Shown: positions 1 to 10,927 of the stretch, one piece after another
Layout: each line of letters starts with the position of its first letter
Numbering within the stretch: the first letter of the stretch is position 1
Source: Ascaris suum
Taxonomy: Eukaryota > Nematoda > Chromadorea > Rhabditida > Ascarididae
Assembly (NCBI GenBank): GCA_013433145.1
Contig: CM024189.1
Coordinates: 1 to 64,000, forward strand
Length of the DNA: 64,000 nucleotides
Reading direction: 5' to 3'
The notes under the pieces: model-generated
Seen by the model: only the letters and a program-made list of their open reading frames with translations
Told to the model about the DNA's origin: nothing
The model's database searches: none
Program-made: the position numbers and the translations under genes

Positions 1-852
1 CAAATAGGTCTGATGGGCGCGCCTAATCCACTTCACAAAGTCCCATTATCTAGGTGAACAGGATAAGTTGAGACTACGCGATCTGAGTGTTAAATGATTA
101 GTCGACTTTAGCTTAGGCAAGCATTTTAGCTAATGAGGGTGAGTTTTGCTCCTGTTCGCTATACACGCTTTCCTAATGTGGTCTTAAGAGCGAGTCAGTG
201 GCAAAAAGAAGACAAACGTGACACGAGAACTGTTCTAGAGGTTACACGGTTTGGGTGAGGAGGCAGTGAAGGTTTTTCCTTGTTTGCCGGTTAGTGGCAA
301 CCTAGCATCAGACGACACCTTATTTCATGATTCAAAAATGGCTTTTCGCTTTTTGTTCGCTTTTCCTCCTTGCAATTTCCTTGACAAGAGCACTGACTGG
401 AACCATCTGTCCAGATGTATATCTGAACATGCACTAGTGATGTCCTTGAAAGTTTTCTGGCACAGAAAAAAAATTTCATGAGAACATTCTGATGCTCCCA
501 TGTCACCTCCAATATATGGGCATCAGAATGGTCTGACTAAATTTTCTTATTGAAGCCTCGAATGATGAAGCCTCGAATTTTCAATTCTTGCAAATTGTGG
601 CCATATCTGCTAGTATTCCATTATTTCATTGGTCTTAGTGAACCTTTCCTGGCTCTGGAACAAATCTGCCTACTAAAATACCTTCCTTTATTTAATAATG
701 TAGGGTCGCTACCCATCGATGGGTTGGATAGAACGTTGGATCAGTGCAGCACTTTCAGTGTTGAATATGCTGACGATGAAGTTTCTTATAACATTTCCTT
801 TCACAGCGCGTTTATTGCCAACCGGAGCATAATGAATGCCATCAAGCAGTAA
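1..852 (+). CDS. 3' end of an unrecognised gene, four exons
   Basis: I read four exons joined by phase: 1-53, 189-254, 389-436 and 639-852, the last ending in TAA. Donors are GTGAAC, GTGAGG and GTGATG, and each acceptor ends in AG. Codon phase carries over every junction (2 to 1 nt each time). The gene continues upstream of the window, so the start is missing. The readable part is about 130 residues, with segments such as GLMGAPNPLHK, TGTICPDVYLNMHYEPF and a C-terminus ending MNAIKQ. There is no obvious membrane segment and I do not recognise the family. An AATAAA at 917-922, 65 bp past the stop, fits the end of a transcript. Exon 3 is only 48 nt and is the weakest part of the model. Confidence 0.55.
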
Positions 853-916
853 CACATTTTTATGTTCGTTCTTTGCATCTTATTTTTCGTCACTTCCATT
901 CGCAACCTGAAGACTA

Positions 917-922
917 ATAAAT
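917..922 (+). terminator. Poly(A) signal AATAAA
   Basis: Canonical AATAAA hexamer 65 bp after the TAA at 850-852 of the partial plus-strand gene. The roughly 950 bases from here to 1878 hold no exon that I can support. Confidence 0.5.
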
Positions 923-1878
923 ATCGTTATGCTATAGCACTGTTTTTGCTCAAATCAACAACTGAGGAATTATAATGCCGTGTCATGATATTAGTGCGGA
1001 AAATCTTTACAACTTATCACCGTTGTTGCAACTTAAGTTTATCATATAAACATGACGTTATAGATAGTGAAAACACTGACATGGGAACTTAGGAAAAATT
1101 ATAGAACATTGTGTCCTTCAGCAAACCCCAAAAAGTAGGAATTATTATGCTGTTAGTGCTGCTTCCCACGAATATGCAAGTTACTTCTTATTGTTGAGGT
1201 ACCTTGGAACTAAATAAAATTAAAGTTTACTTTCATTTAACTTATAAAATGATGCGTTTTGGAGAGAAAAGCAGGAAGCGAAAGCTGCCATGCCGAAATC
1301 AAACGCGAAAACAAAAGAACGAGCAGACGCAGTGTGTGCGCACACATGCATCATTTCCCAGATGTGTGCAGAGAACGCGGTTCGCGGAAAACATTTCGGT
1401 TCTGTGATGGCGAGGGTGAGGGCGAGGGAGGGTATGAGGTCAGAAAAAAGAGGGAAGACGTATGAGGAAACAGAGAAATTACTGTCGTCTGTGACCTAAC
1501 GTTGCTAAATTTACTGCGTAGATTCTTGTCCAGCTAGCAGAATGAGCACTGGGGCGCTGTGCACCGAGAAATGGGATGGAAGAGTTTCTTTCGAGCGTTT
1601 GGAGTGGACATTCTTCGCTAGCGTATTTTTGAAATTCAGATCGTGATATTTTTCCCATGGCGTATTCTGCGATTTAGGATATACTTACGTTGAGAGTGCA
1701 TTGCGAAGCTGTAATGCATTGTCTGGGGTACGTAAGAATGGAGTCTTTATCAGATGCCAAAACTTATTCGAAGAAAATGTTGTGCCTAATTGGAGAATCT
1801 TATTTTAATATTCTTCCTCTTTCTCATTTCTCAACTTTGCGTCCAGTTTTTAGTGGAGTAGGTCGTTGAGTATTTCAG

Positions 1879-2096
1879 GCCGAATCGTTGATACCATCGA
1901 AAAAGTGCAACAGCTTCCGAGGCAGAAATTGCATGAATGCCTTGATCGCAAACCGGATGATGGGGTTTGTTGGCTGAGTGTGTGGCATTTTTCGTCGAAA
2001 ACTGGCGGACACCGCTACCAGATAACCGTAATGCTGCCCGTCGTGCAGTCACCGCATTGTGGTCAGAGTTATCAGATGTTTGACTTGAACTTTTAA
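1879..2096 (+). CDS. Candidate exon(s), frame disrupted or internally spliced
   Basis: After an acceptor (TATTTCAG, ending 1878) a frame opens with IVDTIEKVQQLPRQKLHECL and continues to about 1965. From there two readings are possible. The same frame runs on to TAA at 2094-2096. The alternative frame, one base shifted at the GGGGTTT run near 1963-1969, reads ECVAFFVENW, RTPLPDNRNAARRAVTAL and ends WSELSDV-stop. The second looks far more protein-like, so a one-base loss or a very short intron is likely. Family unknown. On the minus strand the same bases give only a weak shadow frame. Confidence 0.35.
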
Positions 2097-2835
2097 TTCA
2101 TGTACTTAGTTGCTACTTGCTGTTGCATGTTCGCATACTTAATACATCGAAGTCTTTTTAGCGATCATATTTCATGAAATAGACGTCGCGCAAAAAAGGT
2201 CAACAGGCTTAATACCAACATAGGTCACTATTCTAGTGACCTGTAGTGGTCATAAGCGTGAATTACCTGGGCAGATGCTGTTTTCAATATTAAAAGATAC
2301 AGATTTTATAAGGCCCTGACACGCACTTTACACTTTGTGAGGTGCAGTTTGTATGAAGAGGTAAGGTGAGATAATTTGGGATAGCAAATTAGCAGACAGC
2401 CACACAGATGCAAAAATAAATGAACGTGTACATACATACAACTGTGCACACGGTCTTTACAAATGAGCATCTGTAAAGGCATAAAGAAACTGGGTTGAAC
2501 GCTTGAACGCTATCCCACTAACTTGAAATTTATCACTGTTTTTCCTCGTGTTTGAAATTTTCAAAAATTGATATGATTTCATAGAGTGCTGGGAGGCGTT
2601 GCAGTGTACCACTCGTTGGATTAAGGCATCCGAATAAGGGATTGCTTAAGCGCGTGGGGCAGTAGCTTATGAGGTATATTTTTTCGTCCTGATTCCGAAA
2701 GATCGCACTTGCATTCCTCTTTGCTTATTACTCTGCCTTCTTATCTATTTTCTCTTCTTCTTGTTTCCTTCATATTGCTAAAATGTTAAAGTGAATTACT
2801 GGGCTGAAGCATATTAAGAAGCATATTAACATAAG

Positions 2836-2836
2836 C

Positions 2837-2901
<65 letters not shown>

Positions 2902-2907
2902 TAATAT

Positions 2908-2953
<46 letters not shown>
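2836..2953. repeat. (TA)n microsatellite
   Basis: Almost pure TA dinucleotide tract with a few extra A or T interruptions. Open frames across it (IYIYIY) are not genes. Confidence 0.95.
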
Positions 2954-2957
<4 letters not shown>

Positions 2958-3027
2958 AATTGTATCGATCGAAAAAAAGTTTGCTTTGCGTTGCAGGTGC
3001 CTGGTTTCCATGCATTTCGCGTTTCAG

Positions 3028-3832
3028 TGGTATGCTGAGAAGTTGTTTGCTGCTTTGCGTTGGTTAGGCAATGAAAATCGACGATTCGGTCTCATCTTTT
3101 TTTTCTTTGAAACCGGCACAAATATGTGGGCAACTCTAATACAGTCAAAGTCTTGGATTCTTCTACACTGATGCAACATGTGAAAATATTCAAAAAGAAA
3201 GCTGCTTAAAAGTTCAGCTTGTAGGAAACGACGCAGTTAGCTTGGCATTTAAAATTGAGACTTGTTCGTTAAGGTAAAACTCATGCGTAATTGACCATCA
3301 TTGAGCAAACTGGGATACTCTACACATTTATTTCCTCTAAGTGATATAGTAACTGCTGCCGATATTAATTAAATTTTTTTCATTTACCAATTTAAATTTA
3401 TCGTCTGGCACTATTTGTCATCATATCATATTCCTCCTCCTTCAGAGTGGATCAAATTATCCATCAAACTTCAGAGATTTAAAGAGTTAAAAATTCATCA
3501 TGTTTTATATCTCACTGAGCATTCTTCTACTACCTTTGTCGTAAATGTCTTTATATCTCATATAAAACCTCAATCACTCGACGCTCTCATAATCTAGGAG
3601 GGCGAAAACACTACAGGCATTAGTGGAAACACTTTGCCTTAGCAAGCAGCAACTATGGGTTCTTCAAAGAATTTCCTTAAAAAATTTGGAAAAGGTGAAA
3701 TTTTTTCGGCGGCTCACTGCGACGAGATTTGATGCTCGGAAGCGATGTCTGCAATTCAGCAAGTTCATTTTTTCAAATATTTCATTGGAGCATCAAGTGA
3801 TGAAAGCTCTAAGCGCCAATGCTTCCTTTTAA
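3028..3832 (+). CDS. Candidate exons of one plus-strand gene
   Basis: Three blocks read like coding sequence in the same direction. From 3028 (acceptor GTTTCAG) the frame reads WYAEKLFAALRWLGNENRRF. From 3446 (acceptor CTCCTTCAG) it reads WIKLSIKLQRFKELKIHH. From about 3620 to the TAA at 3830-3832 it contains LCLSKQQLWVLQRISLKN and a C-terminus ending MKALSANASF. They are basic, helical-looking segments. I could not fix all donors or phases, so the model is provisional and may belong with the 1879-2096 block. No family is recognised. The satellite array starts about 170 bp downstream. Confidence 0.3.
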
Positions 3833-4003
3833 TGCTGTGAACTTCTTATGTTCACTCAGCAATGAACACATTGTGTTTGTTAGAAAGTTCTCCGCATATC
3901 CTGTTGTTGTATTTCTCATTCAGTCGTTCAGGCAGACGTGCTTGTTTTGTCTTCTTTGGCGAAGTCCATGTAAAGGTATACTGAATGAAAATTCAGCTTA
4001 ACC

Positions 4004-5623
4004 GCCCCTAAGCCTAAGAACTAAGCCCCAACTCAGCCTCAGCCTAATCCCCAAGCCTCGGCCTACTAAGCCTAAACCTAAGCACTCAGTCTAAGCCTAC
4101 ACAACCCTAAGCCTAAGCCCTAAGCCTATGCCCAACCCCAGTCCTAAGCACAAGACCTAAGAATACGACCTAAGCCAAGGCTAACCTTACATGAATTTTC
4201 TCGTTCAACGCCGTCAGTGTTGTTCTAACGACTGCATTCAGAAGGAGAATATATCCTGCTAGCCGTTGCATACGGTTTGCTAACGCACCTACAAGATTTG
4301 CCTTCGCTACGTACCCTGTGATTCGTCGCACTAAGCCAAACCTAGGGCCAAGCCTAACCCTGGGCCTAAGGCCAAGCCTGACACCAAGATCAAATCTAAG
4401 CCTAAATCTAAGGCCAAGCCTCAGTTTCAAGAAAAGAATAACCCTAAGCTAAGGCCAATTTTAAGCCCAAGCCTAAGGCCAAGCCCCGGTTTTAGGCCAG
4501 GTCTAACCCAAAGCCTAAGGCCAAGTTTGAGCCTATGCCCAGGCCCCATCCTCGTTTAAGGCCTGTTTAAGCTAAGCCTAAGCCTAAGAACAGGCCTAAA
4601 CTAAGGCCAATTTTAAGCTTGAGTTGGCCAAGTCTCAAATTAAGGCCAAATTTAAGCCTAGCCTAAGCCTAAGCCTAAGCGTAAGAAACAAGCCTAAGCT
4701 AAGGCCAGGTTTAACCCAAAGCCTAATGCCAAGCTTGAGCCTAAGCTTAAGGACAAGCCTAAGCTTAAGGCTAAGCTCAAGCCTAAGCTTAAGGACAAGT
4801 TTAAGCCTAAGCCTAAGGCCAAGCCTAAGCTTAAGGCCAATTTAAGCCTAAGCTTAAGGCCAGGTTTAAGCCTAAGCTTAAGGCCAAGCCTAAGCTTTAG
4901 GTTTAAGCTTAAGCCAAATTAAGCCTAAGCTTAAGGCCAAGTTTAAGCCTAAGCTTAAGGCCAAGATTTGAGCCTAAGCTTAAGGCCAAGTTTGAGCCTA
5001 AGCTTAAGGCCAAGTTTAAGCCTAAGCTTAAGGCCAAGTTTAAGCCTAAGCTTAAGCCTAAGTTAAGCCAAAGTTTAAGCTAAGGCCAAGTTTAAGCCTA
5101 AGCTTAAGGCCAAGTTTAAGCCTAAGCTTAAGGCCAAGTTTAAGCCTTAGGCCAAGTTAAGCCTAAGCTTAAGGCCAAGTTTAAGCCTAAGCTTAAGGCC
5201 AATTAAGCCTAAGCCTAAGGCCAAGTTTAAGCCTAAGCTTAAGGCCAAGTTTAAGCCTAAGCTTAAGGCCAAGTTTAAGCCTAAGCCTAAGGCCAAGCCT
5301 AAGCTTAAGGCCAAGTTTAAGCCTAAGCTTAAGGCCAAGTTTTAGCCTCCTTAAGGCCAAGTTTAAGCCTAAGCTTAAGGCCAAGCCTAAGCTTAAGGCC
5401 AAGTTTAAGCCTAAGCTTAAGGCCAAGTTTGAGCCTAAGCTTAAGGCCAAGTTTAAGCCAAAGCTTAAGGCCAAGTTTAAGCCTAAGCCTAAGGCCAAGC
5501 CTAAGCTTAAGGCCAAGTTTAAGCCTAAGCTTAAGGCCAAGTTTAAGCCTAAGCCTAAGGCCAACCTAACCTAAGCCAAGTTTAAGCCTAAGCTTAAGCC
5601 AAGCTACCTAAGGCCAAGTTTAA
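4004..5623. repeat. Degenerate telomere-derived satellite, 24-bp higher-order unit
   Basis: The stretch is built of AAGNNN hexamers. The commonest order is AAGCCT-AAGCTT-AAGGCC-AAGTTT, a 24-bp unit repeated many times between about 4840 and 5610. AAGCCT in tandem is the C-strand of TTAGGC, the nematode telomere repeat. The left part (4004-4190 and 4330-4700) is more degenerate and interrupted by about 135 bp of unrelated sequence (4193-4331). Open frames such as LGLNLALSLG on the minus strand are by-products of the hexamer periodicity, not genes. Confidence 0.9.
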
Positions 5624-7129
5624 ATTTATCGCTGCTCAAGTTTAACATGAGCTTTATTATTGCGCTATTGATGGTTGTGAAGGGTTGTACAAAGGTGTAG
5701 CTGAAAAACAGTGACGCGTATTGGTTTTGGTTTTATTGTCGAGAGTTTTTTAGTGACAGTTTGCGTTTTCGGGTGGAAGTAGACGTGTTGGGACGACAGA
5801 ATGGGTGTCAGCGCATGATTTCCTCACAGAGGATACCAGCTGCAGGAGTAAGTTATGCATGTTGTGTGATTCTTGTTACATGTCGAATACAGCAGATGCT
5901 CTTCATTTAAGTACCAGCAGTTAAGCGTTCGTAGGCCCAATATTATTACGCTTGGTTTTCGCACGGTGTGTGATTTGTGAAATGTTAGGTGCTAATTTGT
6001 ATGGCGTTATTTCCCTTTCCCATTCTTTTTCTTCCATCTTCTATCTTTGTCGCTGTGAGTGTCTTAAAATTTAAGCTATGCCAGCGATGCTCTTTGAAGT
6101 TGGTGTTATAGACATTGTCTTCTTTAAGTACCTTTGAATTTTGCCTGAACGAATGTTTTTTTTTTCGCCGTTTTTTTGCTCCCTATTAGATTCGAGGATT
6201 GTTTGCTCAGCTGCTATCTTCATTGAACACTCTAAAACGTCATCTATTTTTTTTCATCACTTACCTTTGCAGCTAAATGTGATAAAAGAAATAAATAATA
6301 GAAAGTGTTTAGTTGGAAGTTTTGATAAAACATTCCTGAAATTAACTATGCAACCTTGAAGCCTCACGTTGTGGCCACAGGCGTACGCTTCTATGAACCC
6401 ACAGAGGTTCCGTTAGATGATTTCAGGCTCATTTACAATCTTCTATGAACTCATTAGGGTCCCGTATAGGTGAGTTCAGGCTTGTTTATCGGTTCATTAG
6501 CTTGCAAGTCCGAAGGTGCATTGTTAGGATAATTCTACGCCTTCATTTTTGTGGGCTGTTGCAAATTTACGTTTAGAAGGCACATCGTGAAAATGTCATA
6601 TCTGTGCTACATGTCTGCACCTATCTACTTGCCCGCTGTTTTGAACTCGCGGCTCCTTGAAGATGAGGCCACAGGATTTGAATGACACGTTGCAGATCAT
6701 GCCTTGGTCATGCGTGAGCCTTCAAGTTGGTTCTTTGGCTGCTTTATTATTGCAATAAATCCATCAAATACCCATTTAAGCATACTGGAATGTGCTTTAA
6801 ATGGGTGTTTGATGGATTTATAGCAGTAATAAAGTAGACTGTTTTCGCGATCACTAGTCGCCTAAAGCACTCCGACCTCGGAAGATCTTGAGTGTTTCTG
6901 TTTAACTGATTGTGGTATCTAATCGTCGTCGTCACATACTCTACTTCTCCTTCTTTTGTTTGCTTTGTGTTTTCAGTGGTATTGATTGTATTTTCGAATT
7001 AATAGTTTCACACTTCGCTCATTCAATTCATTTAAAAGAAGGATGTTTATAAAGCACTAATATACAAGTAATCGAGTCGTTTAAAATATTCATTTATTAT
7101 CCTTTTTCATTCCTTTGTCGTTATGGCAG
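5624..7129. other. Non-coding stretch with no supported gene
   Basis: Between the satellite and the cysteine-rich frame I see no convincing exon. It is T-rich with scattered stops on all frames. The one structured item is the hairpin at 6742-6834, listed separately. A short open stretch at 5780-5850 containing RMISSQRIPAAG could be an exon but has no confirmed partners. Confidence 0.5.
6742..6834. repeat. 93-nt near-perfect hairpin
   Basis: Two arms of about 42 nt (left arm starts CTTTATTATTGCAATAAATC, right arm ends TAGCAGTAATAAAG) pair with only a few mismatches around a loop of about 10 nt. The central paired segment is CCATCAAAYACCCATTTAA. It could be a microRNA-type precursor, a small folded MITE remnant or a chance inverted duplication. 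No target-site duplication was identified. Confidence 0.75.
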
Positions 7130-7399
7130 CGGGGTAACAAAGACGCATGCTGTGGCAAATCTGGCGCGCTTTTGGATTTGTTATGTGGAGAACGGTGCTG
7201 CCTTTACCGTTCAGACATGAGAAGGTGCAGTGATTCCATTCTACTGTGTCAGATGATGCAGTGTCTTTCTTGTTATGCGTACTTTACGGCTAAGCCTAAG
7301 CCTAAGGCCGAGCTTACGGGTAAGCATAATCCTGAGGCCAGAAATAAGGCCAAGCTTAAGCCTAAGCCCAAGCCTATGGCCAGAAATAAGGTCTGTTAG
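7130..7399 (+). CDS. Cysteine-rich open frame running into telomere-like repeat
   Basis: After a possible acceptor (TTATGGCAG) the frame gives a cysteine-rich stretch: KDACCGKSGALLDLLCGERC, then SILLCQMMQCLSCYAYF. It passes without a stop into the hexamer repeat, where AAGCCT reads as KPKP, and ends at TAG 7397-7399 just inside the duplication edge. Ten cysteines in the first 60 residues suggest a secreted or metal-binding module if it is expressed. No signal peptide is visible in this exon. It may be a real exon truncated by repeat insertion, or chance. Confidence 0.3.
   Translation, partial: RGNKDACCGKSGALLDLLCGERCCLYRSDMRRCSDSILLCQMMQCLSCYAYFTAKPKPKAELTGKHNPEARNKAKLKPKPKPMARNKVC
7289..7391. 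repeat. Second telomere-like (TTAGGC-type) patch
   Basis: About 100 bp of degenerate AAGCCTAAGCCTAAGGCC-type sequence, the same family as the array at 4004-5623 but separated from it by 1.7 kb. It ends exactly where the long duplicated segment begins. Confidence 0.8.
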
Positions 7400-8195
7400 G
7401 ATAGACGAATTTATGCACTAATTCTGGTTTGCCAGTTAATGCTTTATACAAGTATTTTTCCACTAGATTCTGATGTCTTTGTCGTATGCAGTCTTGGTTA
7501 AGTAGGTGGATCCTCTAAGTAGAGCATATGCACTCTTTCGTGTATGCAAAAATGTTTATATGAACAACTTTGGTAATTTTTTATTCATTTTTATGTGTTA
7601 GAGCGTGAAAGCATATTTTTGTGGATTCGTTTAAGGTTGGTTAACATTAAAATGGAATTCTTTCCTCCTCTTATCAAAAGATCACTATTGAAGTTCTAAA
7701 ATTCTAAAAAGAGTTGCTATTTATTATGCGTGAATATTTGTTCAGCTGATATGTTCGTTTACTGCGTTTACCAAACGCGTTTTAGCCAACGATTTCGAAA
7801 ACAGTATAGGTTCAAAGGTGCTTTCAGTAAATGATGCGCTATCGAGAATATTATACTTCTCATAATTTGGTTTCATGACCTGTGCTTTAAAATCAACTAT
7901 ATTCTACGAACCGTGCTATGACCATTATTGAAAGAAAATCAAAATATCTGCAATCCTTTTATTGATTTGGTTCTTTTGCTTCCTAATAACAAAGCTCAAT
8001 TTATATGTTCCCATATGAGAGGCGACGTTGACTACTTCTTTCAGCTGTCCTGGCTTTTGTGCTCTGATTCTGCCGATAAACAAGTCTTGTGATTAAGTGG
8101 ACGTGGAAACTCGGCGAAATATTCGGAACTCATAAAAGAAATGAACAGCGGGTATCTCCTCTTGAAATGTCTCAGGTCAAAGCCTCGGATCCACG

Positions 8196-8638
8196 TCATC
8201 GTTGGGTAATCATTCGTTTTGTTGGATAACTGGTGGTCATAGGATAATAGTGATGACTTTTTCGCATAAACAATAAAAAGTGATGTATTTTAGTGCCTAA
8301 AGAACATCTAAAATGCATTTGAACTTCAAGATGAGTAAATTTCAGACTGGCAAGTAAATAAGGGTTCTTCCATTTCTGGTCTCTCAATTCTATGTAGCAG
8401 CTGATATTTCGCTGCAAATTATGAAGCTTTACGTACGTTGACGACGAGAAAAACTCAGAAGGAAATGCGGCAAATTCTTCGAAAAGAGGATTGAGAAGCG
8501 CTTTGCTCAAATATTTTTGACTGTACTTCGCGGCAACTAAAGCGCTAAATTTTTTTCCGCTCTCCATATATGACATACTACCAGGATGTTCGGTAACCAA
8601 AGCTGCAAATAATGGATTATTTACAGCATTGTCATCTA
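8196..8638 (-). CDS. Hypothetical protein exon, intact in copy 1
   Basis: On the minus strand, after an acceptor at about 8639, the frame reads DDNAVNNPLFAALVTEHPG, then YMESGKKFSALVAAKYSQKY and NPLFEEFAAFPSEFF, up to a good donor GTACGT at about 8445. The frame also stays open past that donor to TGA at 8196. The donor and the low-complexity extension suggest that the exon really ends near 8447. An ATG at MSYMESG could be the start. Family unknown. A run of seven A (minus strand) encodes the GKK segment. Copy 2 has six there and is broken. Confidence 0.5.
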
Positions 8639-8876
8639 ATTCAGGATTTCAGTCAAAGCAAAAGAGAGGATCATCCTTGCGCTCAATTATCAAAGTTCAT
8701 GAAAGTTGCTAGTGTTCATTGAATTATTCCAATTTTTAATTCCAACTTCAAGTTTGGATTGGCAAAGTTCATCTCTGCAACTTGAAAAAAAACGCTGAAT
8801 TTTGAAGTCTCAATAACTCGATTCAATGGGTTATAGTGCGGTGGGGGGCTCTGTCAGCGTGAAAGTCAAAGGTCGT

Positions 8877-10338
8877 CTAATCATAGCGCTTTGTCACAGC
8901 ATGTGAAGACCAGCAGGGGCCAGCTTCCCTATCATAGTTTTCTGCTTTTTCTTGTTTTGCAATGCAATGAATAAACCTGAAAGACGTTTCGAACATCAGA
9001 TGAAGGTATTTCAATCCGTTAGAAGATAGCATTTAAATACAAAAACCTTAGCACTTCCAAATCGTGAATAAGGAAATGTTTTCTAGTACATAAGCCACGG
9101 AACACAGCAGGAATTATAGTCGACTCCAAACGGATCGTTCATCAGTTCAACAAGATTAGTTGCGCTAGTAGATACGTTTGATGAGGTATTAGATGCTTTT
9201 GAGGAGCGCATCCGTATAGTAATACGGATTGAATCCATATAATAATAGGGATCGAATAGTTCGCTGATGTCCATATCGAACTTTTTATCGCTTAATTTCT
9301 TAACAGTATCTTTAACGAATCGTTGTTTGGATCGAAAACTTTCTTTTCTTTTAAAGACCCCTGAACATTTTTAAATACTAAAAGATGGACTTGATATAAG
9401 TATGAATTATTTTTGAACGCAATGCAGTCCAGTAATTAATAAAATCCATTTCGTGGCTTCATATTACCAGCTCATAGACCAATGGCGCAACTGGTAAAAT
9501 GATACGCTTCCTGCTGAAAGAGCCACATGAACGAGTGTTACATAAAGCTGCTTACAATACTAGAGCTAATGGTTTGCATCAGTCAACTTCGCTTAGAATG
9601 GTTCTGAGAAGATCAGATCTTCAAGTATCTAGATTTAGTGTTAAAACACTTGGCTTAGCAAAATACAGTCAAAAACTGTTACTTTATAACGATGCACAAC
9701 GGTCGCACTATACATTTTGTTAAGCAGAAAGTGAGTTGTCATGAAAAGATCATAAAAAGCACTGAAGGAGATTCAAATCGGAACGTAAGCAAAAAAAAGA
9801 CTAAAAAAACAACACATAAGATCCCTGCTCGCTCCGGAAAACTTCACACGTTTACTAGGTGCTAACGTAATTTCCAATTATCTCGTCATATAATTATTTG
9901 AAATTTGCTGACAACAAGAACAGTGAAACTCACTTCCGCACAGTAGCCTTTTTGATCGCTGAAAGATGGTTGCAACCTGCGAATTTATAAGGACAGCACT
10001 TTATGGGGATCAAGTTGAGTGCAGTAACGTGAATAAGGGGTAAACAAATACAAACGACCTTATAAAACACTTATAGATGCTCAGCGATGACCTCGGAATC
10101 GCATTCTTCTTAAGCATTGCTTAAAAGTAACTGAAATGGCTCTCCTCCAGCAACTGAATCCGACACAGGAACCAAGAGTTAAAATTTCTTTCACACTTGC
10201 AGCATTTCTTCGCCAGAAATCAGCGAGTGCAGCACCAGTCTTATAAGGCATATCAAAACCTCTTGCTTTTAATATTGTACGGCACTTTTTTACTCCTGTA
10301 ATATTAGCCGCGTCGTCTAACGCAGGCGAGAACACAAC
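8877..10338 (-). CDS. Unrecognised conserved-looking gene, last three exons, copy 1
   Basis: Three exons join in phase. 10338-10092 (acceptor CTTTCAG, donor GTCATC) contains ALDDAANITGVKKCRTILK and PYKTGAALADF. 9360-9090 (acceptor GTTCAG, donor GTACTA) contains VKDTVKKLSDKKFDMDISEL and the acidic-aromatic ELFDPYYYMDS. 8976-8877 (acceptor CTTTCAG) ends at TAG. The readable C-terminal part is about 205 residues, cytosolic-looking and without membrane segments. The 5' part lies upstream, probably in 10.9-14.4 kb. The same three exons are intact in copy 2, where a difference inside the first exon (ACT to ACA, Thr) is synonymous, consistent with both copies being functional. Family not recognised. 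Confidence 0.6.
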
Positions 10339-10927
10339 CTGAAAGCGTTGATCATATTCTTATGTCATTATGGTGGAACGATATTGTTTTGGCTTAATGC
10401 TTTAATATTTACACCTGAAGCGCTATTTTATAGATGCACTGAAATGCAACTTGTTCAACAATTATTTGCCTAGCAGGCGAGGAAAATTGAATTTGTCATC
10501 TTTCAAACGATTTTATTTATTTTCACGATTGACTAGCCGAACGAAGACAAAAGTGAGGCGTTTTATAAAAGAAGTTCATATATCAACTCCTTCAATTCTG
10601 CTTTGAACATCGGTAAAAACACTATAACCATCAACAACTAATACTGTTATCAGGAAACAACCTCCATTCTCACGGCTTTCATTCAATGGAAAATAAACGA
10701 AAGCAGCCAACTTCAACTCGCGTTATTGTTTCATTTTTTTGGCAACAAATCGTTTCATCGTTTCGCCTCTAAGATATAAGCATTGAAAATTTACACAGCC
10801 CACTTCATGCTTTCTTGTTCCCAGAACCTAATCTTAAGCTGCGGCATGTTTCCGCTTCCACAGTGGCTGAAATCCAATCATTCGGAATTGCTGAAATTCA
10901 CAATACGCTCATGAAACTATCGCTTAC

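Noticed and set aside
4624..5564. Open frames of Leu/Gly/Ala or Ser/Leu repeats on both strands
   Set aside because: They are the translation of the hexamer satellite, present in several frames and on both strands.
9475..9512. tRNA-like 5' half with a good A box (TGGCGCAACTGGT), duplicated at 34103
   Set aside because: No matching 3' half or B box follows, so at most it is a tRNA-derived fragment.
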